NCBI RefSeq assembly: GCF_003426945.1
Contig: NZ_QURO01000004.1
Span: 558,001 to 622,000, forward strand
Direction of reading: 5' to 3'
DNA from: Thermus sediminis
Lineage (GTDB): Bacteria > Deinococcota > Deinococci > Deinococcales > Thermaceae
Length of the DNA stretch: 64,000 nucleotides
The notes under the pieces are model-generated. The model saw nothing but the letters and a program-made list of their open reading frames with translations, searched no databases and was not told where the DNA came from. The translations under genes and the position numbers were made by a program. Shown piece after piece: positions 46,424-56,087 of this stretch (the stretch's first letter is position 1; each line of letters begins with the position of its first letter).

Positions 46424-47049
46424 TGGAGGCTACGGTCCTCATCCCTGCCTACAACGAGGAGAGCACCATCGCAGGGGTGGTGCGGGTGGCCAAGGAGGCG
46501 GGCTTTCCCGTGGTGGTGGCGGACGACGGCTCCCTGGACCGCACCGCGGAGGAGGCGGAGAAGGCCCAGGCCCAGGTGATCCGCCTTCCCGGGAACCGCG
46601 GCAAGGGTGGGGCCATCGCCGAGGGGCTCAAGGCGGTGAGGACCCCCTTGGTCCTCCTGCTGGACGCGGACCTTCTGGGGCTTAGGGCGGAGCACCTCCA
46701 GGCCCTCGTCCTGCCCGTGGCCAGGGGGGAAGCGGAGATGGCCGTAGGGGTGTTCAGGGGAGGGCGGCCCTCCACGGACTTGGCCATGCGTTTCGCCCCT
46801 TTCCTTTCGGGGCAACGGGCCCTGCGCACCGAGGACCTGCGGGGCGTGCCCGGCCTGGAAAGGGCCCGCTACGATCTGGAGCTCCTCCTCACCCGTCACG
46901 CCCGGGCAAGGGGCTGGCGGGTGCGCTACCTGCCCCTTTCCGGGGTGAGCCAGGTGATGAAGGAGGAGAAGCGGGGCTTCCTAAGGGGCTTCCTCCACCG
47001 CCTGCGCATGTACGGGGAGCTCCTCCGCTACCGCCTCAAGGCAAGGTGA
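46423..47049 (+). CDS. Family 2 glycosyltransferase (GT-A fold)
   Basis: A 208-residue soluble transferase. It starts ATVLIPAYNEESTIAGVVRV, has the nucleotide-sugar DD pair in VVADDGSLDRT and the metal-binding DxD equivalent in LLLDADLLGL. No C-terminal membrane segment, so it is short for a polyprenyl-phosphate glycosyltransferase. Donor and acceptor unknown. The start overlaps the rseP stop (TGATG-type junction), making it the last gene of the rpsB-rseP series. Confidence 0.88.
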   Translation: MEATVLIPAYNEESTIAGVVRVAKEAGFPVVVADDGSLDRTAEEAEKAQAQVIRLPGNRGKGGAIAEGLKAVRTPLVLLLDADLLGLRAEHLQALVLPVARGEAEMAVGVFRGGRPSTDLAMRFAPFLSGQRALRTEDLRGVPGLERARYDLELLLTRHARARGWRVRYLPLSGVSQVMKEEKRGFLRGFLHRLRMYGELLRYRLKAR

Positions 47050-47560
47050 AGCGGAGGAGCTCCACCCAAGCCTCCCCCGCGCGGTAGGCCACCACCCCCA
47101 GACCCGGGACCAAGTAGATCTCCTTGAGGTCGGTCCCCCCCCTCTCCGTGGTGTAGGCCACCCGCACCCGGTAGGCGTTGAAGGCCCCCGCCCTGGTCCT
47201 GACCCCCTCGAGGCCCTCCACCCGGGCGGAAAGGGCCACCCTTTGGCCCTGGAACCGGGCGCTCCCCCCCCAGGCCACCCCGGGGCCTAGCTGGGCGGGA
47301 TAGAGGAGGAGGGGCGGGGCGAAGGGAAAGTACCCCTCGGGAAGGCCTACCCCCAGGAGATGGAGCCCCTCCGGGCCTGCCTTGAGCTGGTCCTCCCGAA
47401 AGACCCGGCCCTCCCTCAGGTAGCGGAGGCGGTAGCCCTCGGGGGTGGGTGAAAGCTCCTGCAGGGTGCCGTCCGAGTAGGCGTACCGCCCGCCCCCCTT
47501 GGGGAAGACCTGGGCCAGGGCCAGGGGGAGGAGAAGGAGAAGGGCCACAAGCCGCCTCAT
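47036..47560 (-). CDS. Secreted protein of unknown function
   Basis: A 174-residue protein with signal peptide MRRLVALLLLLPLALA. The mature part is beta-rich: GGRYAYSDGTLQELSPTPEG, then GVAWGGSARFQGQRVALSAR, then the DUF3108-like ending GTDLKEIYLVPGLGVVAYRA. I cannot name a function. The ATG at 47560 is chosen for the signal peptide; upstream in-frame sequence is a Pro/Arg-rich shadow of proC. It converges on the glycosyltransferase gene with a 14-bp overlap. Confidence 0.7.
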   Translation of the reverse strand: MRRLVALLLLLPLALAQVFPKGGGRYAYSDGTLQELSPTPEGYRLRYLREGRVFREDQLKAGPEGLHLLGVGLPEGYFPFAPPLLLYPAQLGPGVAWGGSARFQGQRVALSARVEGLEGVRTRAGAFNAYRVRVAYTTERGGTDLKEIYLVPGLGVVAYRAGEAWVELLRFTLP

Positions 47561-47612
47561 AACCCAGAACCCCTCCCGAACCCCCCAGGCCCAGGCTTGG
47601 GACAGGCCGGCA

Positions 47613-48398
47613 TCACTCCGCCTCCCCCAGCTCGTGCCCCCGCCTGGTGGCCGCCTCCACCGCCTCGTAGAAGGCGGCCCTGAGGGCCCGGGCCTCGAGG
47701 GCGTGGAGGCCGTGGATGGTGGTGCCTCCGGGGCTCGCCACCTCGTCCTTGAGCTCCGCGGGGTGGCGGCCCTTGAGGAGCTCCCCCGTGGCCGCCATGG
47801 CCTCCGCCGCCAGGCGCAGGGCCAGGCCCCGGGGCATCCCCATCTTGACCCCGGCGTCCGCCAGGGCCTCGGCCACGAGCGCCAGGTAGGCGGGAGCGGA
47901 GGCGGACATGGCGGTGAAGGGGTCAAAGAGGTGCTCGGGGATCTCGTACACGCCCCCCACGGTGGCGAAGAGGGCCCGGGCGAAGTCTAGGTCGCCCGCC
48001 TCCTTGGCCTCCCTTGGGGCGGTGAGGGCGGTGGAGCTCTCCCCGATGGCCGCCGCCAGGTTGGGCATGGCCCGCACCACCCGCCGGGTGGAGAGCCTCC
48101 GGGCCAGGACCGCGGTGGACACCCCGGCCATGATGGAGATGTACCCCACCCGCGGGTGGGCGATCTCCGGGGCCAGCTGGGGGAAGTCCCGCGGCTGGAC
48201 CGCAAGGAGGACCCGCTCCGCCTGGGGGAGGGCCTCGAGGGACAGGGGCTGGATGCCGAAGGCCTCCGCCAGCTCCTGGGCCCGCCCCGGCGTGCGCCCC
48301 ACCACCCCTACCTCCTCAGGGCGCAGGAAGCCCCCGCTCAAGGCCCCCCGCAGGATGCTCCGGCCCATCTTGCCCAGGCCCAGGAAGACCAGCTTCAT
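47613..48398 (-). CDS. proC: Pyrroline-5-carboxylate reductase
   Basis: Last step of proline synthesis, NAD(P)H-dependent. 261 residues. The N-terminal Rossmann motif is FLGLGKMGRSILRGAL, RAMPNLAAAIGESSTAL is the family active-site block, and DEVASPGGTTIHGLHALEA the C-terminal signature. It overlaps the rsmB stop by 4 bp (ATGA), so it is co-transcribed with rsmB and probably spoVS. Confidence 0.96.
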   Translation of the reverse strand: MKLVFLGLGKMGRSILRGALSGGFLRPEEVGVVGRTPGRAQELAEAFGIQPLSLEALPQAERVLLAVQPRDFPQLAPEIAHPRVGYISIMAGVSTAVLARRLSTRRVVRAMPNLAAAIGESSTALTAPREAKEAGDLDFARALFATVGGVYEIPEHLFDPFTAMSASAPAYLALVAEALADAGVKMGMPRGLALRLAAEAMAATGELLKGRHPAELKDEVASPGGTTIHGLHALEARALRAAFYEAVEAATRRGHELGEAE

Positions 48399-49591
48399 GC
48401 CTTAGAGTCTACCTTCCGTAGGCGCAGGTAATAAAACCCGTCCAGGCCCTCCCGGGGGGCCACGTAGACCCCAAGCCCCTCCCGGAGCACCGGCAAAGGG
48501 CAGGCGAAGGGCTCGGGGCGGAACCCCGGATGCCCCGCCAAAAAGGCCCGGGCCACCCCCTCCCCCTCCTCCTCGGTAAGGGAGCAGACGGCGTAGACCA
48601 GAAGCCCCCCCTCCTCTGTGGCCCGGGCAGCGGTCTCCAGAAGCCTCATCTGGAGCTCGGCCATGGCCTTGGGGTCCCCTGGGCGGAGGCGGTAGCGGAG
48701 CTCGGGGTGGGTGCGAAGGGTGCCCGTGCCGGTGCAGGGGGCGTCCAGGAGCACCTTCCTGGCCCTCTCCTCGATGGGTTCCCTGAGGTCTTGGGTGCGG
48801 TAGGTGACCCTAAGCCCAAGCCTCTCCGCCGTCCTGGCGCCCGCCTCCTGGCGCCTTCGGTTCAGGTCGTAGGAGACCACCTCCGCCCCCTTGGCTGAGA
48901 GGTAAAAGGCCTTGAGCCCCGCCCCTCCGCAGAGGTCCAGGACCTTCTCCCCAGGCTCGGGCGCAAGCAGTTGGGCGGGGAAGAGGGAGGCCGGGTTCTG
49001 GGGCTGGAGGCCCAGGGCAGGGAAATCGGTCTTGGGGCCCTCCCAGACGTAGCTCCCCGGGACAGGGCCCGGCCTGAGGCCCACGGGGCGGTAGGCGGTG
49101 ACGAAGAGGGGAGCAGGCTCGTTGAAGCCCTCGGCGAAGCCCACCTCCCCGAAAAAGCCCCGCCAAGCCTCGCAGAGCCAGTCGGGCAGGGAAAGGCGCA
49201 CGCACTCCGGGGCTTCCCGAGGATGGAGGCGGCGGAGCACAGCGTTCACCAGGCCCGCCAGGGCGGGGTGGCGGCCCTTGGCCTCCTCCACCCAGGGGCT
49301 TACCCGGGCGTGGCCCGGCTTCCCGGAAAGCCACTCCAAAGCCCCTAGGCGCAGGATCCAGCGCACCTCCTTGGGCAGCCGCTCCGGGGCCTTCAGGTGG
49401 GGCTCCAGGAGGAAGTCCAGAAGCCTGAGCCGCCGGAGGACCCCGTAGACCAGGTGGGTGGCGTAGGCCTTGTCCCGCTGGGAAAAGCCCGACCGGTCCA
49501 GGGCCCGGTCCAGGAGGAGCTGGGCCCGGCCCCCGCGCTCCACCTCCAGGAGGATCCCGAGGGCCAGGTCCCTAGGGGATGCGGCCCTCAA
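48395..49591 (-). CDS. rsmB: 16S rRNA cytosine methyltransferase, RsmB/Sun family
   Basis: A 398-residue m5C methyltransferase. Residues 1 to about 130 are a NusB-like RNA-binding domain (RDLALGILLEVERGGRAQLL, then VRWILRLGALEWL). The catalytic domain has the SAM loop VLDLCGGAGLKAFYLSAKGA, the first catalytic cysteine in DAPCTGTGTLR and the second in VYAVCSLTEEEGE. The start is TTG at 49591, overlapping the spoVS stop by 4 bp, with GGAG just upstream. The target base is probably 16S C967-equivalent, but Thermus paralogues can be broader. Confidence 0.93.
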   Translation of the reverse strand: MRAASPRDLALGILLEVERGGRAQLLLDRALDRSGFSQRDKAYATHLVYGVLRRLRLLDFLLEPHLKAPERLPKEVRWILRLGALEWLSGKPGHARVSPWVEEAKGRHPALAGLVNAVLRRLHPREAPECVRLSLPDWLCEAWRGFFGEVGFAEGFNEPAPLFVTAYRPVGLRPGPVPGSYVWEGPKTDFPALGLQPQNPASLFPAQLLAPEPGEKVLDLCGGAGLKAFYLSAKGAEVVSYDLNRRRQEAGARTAERLGLRVTYRTQDLREPIEERARKVLLDAPCTGTGTLRTHPELRYRLRPGDPKAMAELQMRLLETAARATEEGGLLVYAVCSLTEEEGEGVARAFLAGHPGFRPEPFACPLPVLREGLGVYVAPREGLDGFYYLRLRKVDSKA

Positions 49592-49860
49592 GACTCCAGG
49601 GGGTGGGCCCTGATGCTGAACTTAAGGGCGGTCCGCTCCTCGTTCTCCAGGTCCAGCTTGACGAAGGCGGGCTTGACCACCAGGTCCAGGTTGTCGGGGG
49701 CGATGTAGCCCCGGGCGATGGCGATGGCCTTCACCGCCTGGTTCACCGCCTGGGGCCCGATGGCCTGGACCTCCACCTCGCCCTTGGTGCGCAGAAGCGC
49801 CGCAATGGCGCCAGCCACGGAGTTGGGGCGGGACTTGGAAGAGACGCGCAACGTTTCCAC
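49588..49860 (-). CDS. spoVS: Stage V sporulation protein S homologue
   Basis: A 90-residue Alba-like-fold protein. The family consensus is nearly complete: ETLRVSSKSRPNSVAGAIAA, GEVEVQAIGPQAVNQAVKAI and the ending LKFSIRAHP. In Bacillus it affects asymmetric division and coat assembly; in non-sporulating Thermus the role is unknown, and nucleic-acid binding is a reasonable guess from the fold. GTG at 49860 follows AGGAGGT. It heads the spoVS-rsmB-proC operon. Confidence 0.95.
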   Translation of the reverse strand: METLRVSSKSRPNSVAGAIAALLRTKGEVEVQAIGPQAVNQAVKAIAIARGYIAPDNLDLVVKPAFVKLDLENEERTALKFSIRAHPLES

Positions 49861-49950
49861 TTTGACCTCCTGAGAACCCCTGGGCCACCCCGCTTGGGAA
49901 GCCTTGGGCGGCTTGGGTCCATGCTAGGGCAGGAGGGGCCTCCTTGGCAA

Positions 49951-50388
49951 CTAGGCGGCCAAAACCCGCTCCTCCAGGCCCTTGAGGAGGTTTTCCACGT
50001 TCTCCTGCATCAGCTTCTGCACCAGCTTCTGCAGCAGTCCCCCGAAGATGGGGATGGTGAGCTCGTAGGTGAGGGTGAGGACCACCCGGGTGCCCTCCCC
50101 CTCGGGCAGGAAGGCCCAGGTGCCCTCGTAGCGGTCAAAGTCCCCCTCGGGGGAGTGGAAGCGGTTCCTCAGGTTCTCGTCATCCCACTCCTCCTCCTCC
50201 AGCCAACGCACCTTCCTGCCCATGGCCATCGCCACCCACTCGCTCTTGGTGCGGTCGCCCTCCCGGGAGAGGACCCTTAGGCTCTCCACCTCCTTGAGGT
50301 AGGGCTTGAGGCCCTCGAGGTCCTTGGCCAGGGCGTAGACCTTCTCCGGGGGTGCTGGGATGTACCGCTCGGCGCGCACCTCGGGCAT
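49951..50388 (-). CDS. SRPBCC (START/polyketide-cyclase-like) domain protein
   Basis: A 145-residue soluble protein with a helix-grip fold: AERYIPAPPEKVYALAKDLE, then LKPYLKEVESLRVLSREGDR, then RYEGTWAFLPEGEGTRVVLT. Similar to coenzyme Q-binding/COQ10-like and Rv-type START proteins; it probably holds a hydrophobic ligand. No partner is evident. It follows the recX remnant by 9 bp on the same strand and is 90 bp upstream of spoVS. Confidence 0.82.
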   Translation of the reverse strand: MPEVRAERYIPAPPEKVYALAKDLEGLKPYLKEVESLRVLSREGDRTKSEWVAMAMGRKVRWLEEEEWDDENLRNRFHSPEGDFDRYEGTWAFLPEGEGTRVVLTLTYELTIPIFGGLLQKLVQKLMQENVENLLKGLEERVLAA

Positions 50389-50397
50389 GGGCCCTTT

Positions 50398-50804
50398 TTA
50401 CCCCCTTTCCTCCTCCTTGGCAAGGCGGTGGGCCTCGAGGGCCGCGGAGAGGGGAAAGCCCCACCCCTAGGGGCAGCGGACCGCCTAGGCCTTGTCCTGC
50501 CGCCTGGGGTAGGGGCGGAGGGCCCTGAGGAGGGCCCCCAACACGTCCTCCCCCTGGGGCAGGACCGCCACCTCCTCCCCCACCCCCTGGGCCCGCAGGG
50601 GCCCCCCAAGCCCCAGGGGGCCGTACTTGCGGCGCACAGCTACGAGGGTCTCGGCGAAGGCCCGGTCATCCAGGTAACCCAAGGCTTCCAGGCGCCTCAG
50701 GGCCTCCCCCCGCCGAAGCCGGCCTTGGGCTTCTCCCCAAGGCGGGCCCGGCCCAGGGCCCGCCGGGCCAGGAGGCGGAGGGCGTAGGGCAGGGCCTCGT
50801 CCAT
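50398..50804 (-). pseudogene. recX: Decayed recX (recombination regulator)
   Basis: Remnants of RecX, which inhibits or tunes RecA. From the ATG at 50804 the start ALPYALRLLARRALGRA is RecX-like but runs into a stop after about 35 codons. The rest continues in another frame with GEALRRLEALGYLDDRAFAE and RRKYGPLGLGGPLRAQGVGE, then hits TAG (50485) and a second TAG, while recognisable C-terminus (GFPLSAALEAHRLAKEEE) still follows to 50398. One frameshift plus two nonsense codons point to genuine decay rather than a single read error. recA is not in the window. Confidence 0.75.
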
Positions 50805-50827
50805 GCCTTTGGGGTACGCTAAAGCCC

Positions 50828-51514
50828 ATGCGGGTCTTCGCCATCGCCGATCCCCACCTCTCCCGCGCGCACCCCAAGCCCATGACCATTTTCGGGCCCG
50901 CCTGGCAGGGCCACCCCGAGGCCTTTTTCCGAGGCTGGCGGCAGGTGGTGGGCCCCGAGGACCTGGTCATCGTGGCCGGGGACATCTCCTGGGCCATGCG
51001 CCTCAGCGAGGCCATCCCCGACCTTTTGGACCTTTCGGCCCTTCCCGGGAAAAAGGTCCTCCTCAAAGGGAACCACGACTACTGGTGGCCCTCCATCAGC
51101 CGCCTGAGGGCAGTCCTCCCCGAAGGGATGTACGCCCTGCAAAACGACGCCCTGGTCCTGGGCAACGTGGCGGTGGCGGGCACCCGGGGGTGGGAGTACC
51201 CCCCCAAGACCCCGGAGGACGAGAAGATCCTCGCCCGGGAGGTGGAGCGGCTCGGGCTCTCCCTGAAGGCCCTCGAGGGGAAGCCCTACCGCCACCTGGT
51301 CCTGGCCTTCCACTTTCCCCCCTTCGGCCCCGGTGGGGAGGCCAGCCCCCTTCTGGAAAAGGCGCTGGAGGCAGGACCCCAGAGCATCGTCTACGGCCAC
51401 CTGCACGGGGCGGACCCTGAGCGCCTGCCCAGGGCCTACCGGGACGTCCCCCTCCACCTGGTGGCCGCAGACGCCCTGGGCTTCCGGCCCAAACTGGTCC
51501 TGGACGCAGGCTAA
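50828..51514 (+). CDS. Metallophosphoesterase
   Basis: A 228-residue calcineurin-type phosphoesterase. The dimetal motifs occur in order: AIADPHLS (Asp, His), VAGDISW (Asp), KGNHDYWW (Asn, His), AFHFPP (His) and YGHLHG (His, His). It resembles predicted phosphohydrolases acting on nucleotides or phosphodiesters; no substrate can be named. Divergent from the recX remnant, and its 3' neighbour (MBL gene) begins 15 bp later. Confidence 0.9.
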   Translation: MRVFAIADPHLSRAHPKPMTIFGPAWQGHPEAFFRGWRQVVGPEDLVIVAGDISWAMRLSEAIPDLLDLSALPGKKVLLKGNHDYWWPSISRLRAVLPEGMYALQNDALVLGNVAVAGTRGWEYPPKTPEDEKILAREVERLGLSLKALEGKPYRHLVLAFHFPPFGPGGEASPLLEKALEAGPQSIVYGHLHGADPERLPRAYRDVPLHLVAADALGFRPKLVLDAG

Positions 51515-51517
51515 GGT

Positions 51518-51523
51518 TATACT
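51518..51523 (+). promoter_or_regulatory. -10 box placing RNA start at the ATG of the MBL gene
   Basis: TATACT at 51518-51523 ends six bases before the ATG at 51530, the spacing expected for a leaderless transcript. The -35 region (TGGTCC, 51495-51500) is poor. Confidence 0.4.
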
Positions 51524-51529
51524 TGGTAC

Positions 51530-52282
51530 ATGGTTTGGAAGCCGGTGGGGGAAGGGGTGGAGGCCCTCTACCTGACCACGCCCATCGGGCGGTGGGTGGG
51601 GTACGGGGTCTACGTGTACCGGTACCGGGGCCTCCTGGTGGACACGGGTCCCTCCAAGGCACGGCCTTTCCCCCCGGAGGCCGAGGCCGCCCTCCTTACC
51701 CACGCCCACGAGGACCATGCGGGCGGGGCGGCGCGGCTCGGGCTGCCCACCTATGGAAGCGCGGCCACGGCGGGCCTCCTCGCCGCCCCAAGCCCCCTGC
51801 GCCTCTACCGCCGCCTGGTCTGGGGCAACCCTGCCCCCTTGCAGGTGGCGGTGGCGGAGCGGGTGGGCCCCCTCCACCTCCTGCCCACCCCGGGCCACGC
51901 CCCGGACCACGTGGCCCTCTACGACCCCGAGAGGGGCCTCCTCTTCGGCGGGGACCTCTTCCTGGGCGTGAAGGCCAGCCTGGCCCCACCGGGCTTTGAC
52001 CTAAAAGCCCTCTTGGAAAGCTTGAGGGCCGTGATCGCCCTCAAGCCCTCGGCCTTCTACTGCGCCCATGCGGGGCCCGTGGCGGCCCCCCTTCAGGCCC
52101 TGCGGGCCAAGCTGGATTTTCTGGAGAGGAAGCGGGAGGAGGCCCTTGGCCTGAAGGCGAAAGGCCTGGCCCCCGAGGAGGCGGTGCGCCACCTTTTCGG
52201 CGGGGAAAGCCCCATAGCCTACCTCTCCGGAGGGGAGATGAGCCGCCTGGCCCTGGTGAAGGCCCTTATGATGGAGCCATGA
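51530..52282 (+). CDS. Metallo-beta-lactamase-fold hydrolase
   Basis: A 250-residue MBL-fold protein. The zinc motif is THAHEDHAGG (about residues 57-66), followed by PTPGHAPDHVALYDP (His) and LFGGDLFLG (Asp), with a late His in YCAHAGPV. The C-terminal about 50 residues form a helical extension (LERKREEALGLKAKGLAPEE). It may be glyoxalase-II-like or act on another thioester or lactone. No Shine-Dalgarno precedes the ATG; a -10 box six bases upstream suggests a leaderless mRNA. Confidence 0.88.
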   Translation: MVWKPVGEGVEALYLTTPIGRWVGYGVYVYRYRGLLVDTGPSKARPFPPEAEAALLTHAHEDHAGGAARLGLPTYGSAATAGLLAAPSPLRLYRRLVWGNPAPLQVAVAERVGPLHLLPTPGHAPDHVALYDPERGLLFGGDLFLGVKASLAPPGFDLKALLESLRAVIALKPSAFYCAHAGPVAAPLQALRAKLDFLERKREEALGLKAKGLAPEEAVRHLFGGESPIAYLSGGEMSRLALVKALMMEP

Positions 52283-52383
52283 TCCCCGTCCTCCTCCCCC
52301 CCCATCCCCAGGAAGGGGGTCCTGGAGGCTCCCCAGGTGGCGGTCCGTCCCCGGGGTCAAGGCGCCCCTTAGGGGTTTGAGCG

Positions 52384-52935
52384 GTGTCCAACCCCTGGCG
52401 TTTCCTCCTTCTCCTCCAAGGAGGCCTCCTCCTCCTGGGGGCTTCGGGGATGCTCCTCCTGGACTTTCCCCTGGGCGGGGACAGCCCCTGGACCGAGGTC
52501 CCGACAGGGGTGCTCCTCTTGCTGCTCCTGGCGGGCCTCGAGGCCCTCTTTCGCCGCCTCCTGCCCGCCTCCTTCGGGGAGGCGGAGAGGCTCCACGGGG
52601 AGCTGGGAAGGGCCCTGAAGACCTCGGGGCTTGGCCCCCCAGCCCTCCTCCTCCTGGCCCTCCTCTCCGGGGTGGCGGAGGAGGTCTTCTTCCGGGGGTT
52701 CCTGCAGAGCCTCCTCCTCCTGAAGCTTGGGACCCCGGCCGTTCTCCTCCAAGCCTTCCTCTTCGCCCTCCTCCATCCCGCCCCCAAGGCGGCCTGGGCC
52801 TACACCCTGTACACCGGGGTGGCGGGCCTCCTCTTCGGCTTGGCCTACCTTTTGACGGGAAGCCTTCTTCCTGGAATCCTGGCCCACACCCTCCACAACG
52901 CCCGGGGTTTCTACCAGGCTTGGCGCGGCGCTTAG
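52384..52935 (+). CDS. CPBP-family intramembrane metalloprotease
   Basis: A 183-residue membrane protein with about five helices. The CAAX-protease/bacteriocin-processing motifs are all present: EEVFFRG (EExxxR, about residues 99-105), FLFALLHP (FxxxH) and LAHTLHNARG (HxxxN/D). Known roles of this family include prenyl-protein processing and bacteriocin immunity; no associated peptide gene is visible. It starts with GTG at 52384, about 100 bp after the MBL gene in a GC-rich gap with nothing else evident. Confidence 0.9.
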   Translation: MSNPWRFLLLLQGGLLLLGASGMLLLDFPLGGDSPWTEVPTGVLLLLLLAGLEALFRRLLPASFGEAERLHGELGRALKTSGLGPPALLLLALLSGVAEEVFFRGFLQSLLLLKLGTPAVLLQAFLFALLHPAPKAAWAYTLYTGVAGLLFGLAYLLTGSLLPGILAHTLHNARGFYQAWRGA

Positions 52936-52991
52936 CCCAACGCCCACGCCCGGCAAGGAGAAAGGGACTACATTGTCCCCCGGTCCCGTGC

Positions 52992-52997
52992 TAAAAT
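52992..52997 (+). promoter_or_regulatory. -10-like box upstream of prkA
   Basis: TAAAAT at 52992-52997. TTGTCC (52973-52978) upstream is only 13 bp away, too close for a standard sigma-A -35, so an activator or alternative sigma is possible. RNA start near 53004 would favour the prkA ATG at 53034 over the one at 52998. Confidence 0.35.
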
Positions 52998-53033
52998 ATG
53001 GCGAGCAGAGGTTATCCCAGCGAGGCCTATGAT

Positions 53034-55042
<2,009 letters not shown>

Positions 55043-55046
<4 letters not shown>

Positions 55047-56086
55047 GGCCGGTTGAGCGCGACCTCCTGCGCTTCAAGGAGATCGTCCGGGGGGAGGTGA
55101 AAAAAAGGGCCCGGGAGTTCCTGACCCGGGAGGAGCTTTTGGGCCAGATGGAGGGGCGGGTGGTCTCCATCCCCCTCCCCCAGCTGGAGGTGCCCAAGAT
55201 CGTTTACGGGGAGCCCTGGGGCGAGGGCCTCCTGGGCGGGGGGCCGGGGGCGGAGGGCCTGGGCCCGGGGGGGCACATCCCCGTGGCCGAGCTGGAGCTG
55301 GAGGAGTTCTTGGACCTCATGGGGGAGGCCCTCAAGCTCCCCCGCCTCAGGCCCAAGGGGGAGGGGGAGGTGACGGAGGAGGCCTTCCGCCATACCACCA
55401 TCGCCCGGAAAGGCCCCAGGGGCCTCCGCCACGTGCGCCGCACCCTCAAGGAAAGCCTTAAGCGAAGCCTCTTTTCGGGAGAGTACCGGGAGGAGGACCC
55501 GAGGCTTGTCCCTGAGCGGGAGGACCTCCGCTACAAGGCCCCAAAGGCCAAGCCCCGGCCCCACGCCCAGGCGGTGGTCCTCTTCGCCCTGGACGTCTCG
55601 GGAAGCATGCGGGAGGAGGAGCTGAGCCTGGTGAGAACCCTCTCCTTTTGGATCACCCTCTGGATCCGCCGCCACTTCCCCAGGCTGGAAAGGCGCTACC
55701 TCCTCCACGACGCCGAGGCCTGGGAGGTCTCCGAGGAGGAGTTCTTCAAGGCCCGGGAAGGAGGGGGAACGAGGCTCTCCAGCGCCCTCCTCCTGGCGGA
55801 GGAGATCCTCAAGGCCTACCCCGAGGCCTTCTACAACCGCTACCTCTACCACTTCTCCGACGGGGAGAACTGGCACGGGGACACCCCCGTGGCCCTTGAG
55901 GCCCTAGGCCGCCTCCTCCCATCCCTGGCCCTTTACGGCTACGCCCAGGTCCAGGGCCCCTACGGCCAGGGGCGTTTCCTAGAGGAGGTAGAGGAGGCCC
56001 TGGGGGAACGGGAGGAGCTGGCCGCGGTGGAGGTGCGGGGCCGGGAGGACCTGGCGTTGGCCCTAAGGCGGCTTTTGGGAGGGTAA
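55043..56086 (+). CDS. YeaH/YhbH family (DUF444) protein
   Basis: A 347-residue partner of PrkA. The C-terminal half is a von Willebrand A-like domain with the metal-site motif [14 protein letters not shown] (Asp near residue 187) and later [17 protein letters not shown] and [13 protein letters not shown]-type blocks. The N-terminal segment [20 protein letters not shown] then a Gly-rich linker is family-typical. It overlaps prkA by 4 bp and is followed one base later by spoVR, so all three are co-translated. Confidence 0.95.
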
Positions 56087-56087
56087 A

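Noticed and set aside
47561-47926. 122-codon upstream extension of the secreted protein gene at 47036-47560
   Set aside because: The extension is Pro/Arg/Trp-rich antisense of proC; a clean signal peptide begins at 47560.
52973-52997. TTGTCC/TAAAAT as a standard promoter for prkA
   Set aside because: The spacer is 13 bp, too short; kept only as a -10-like box.
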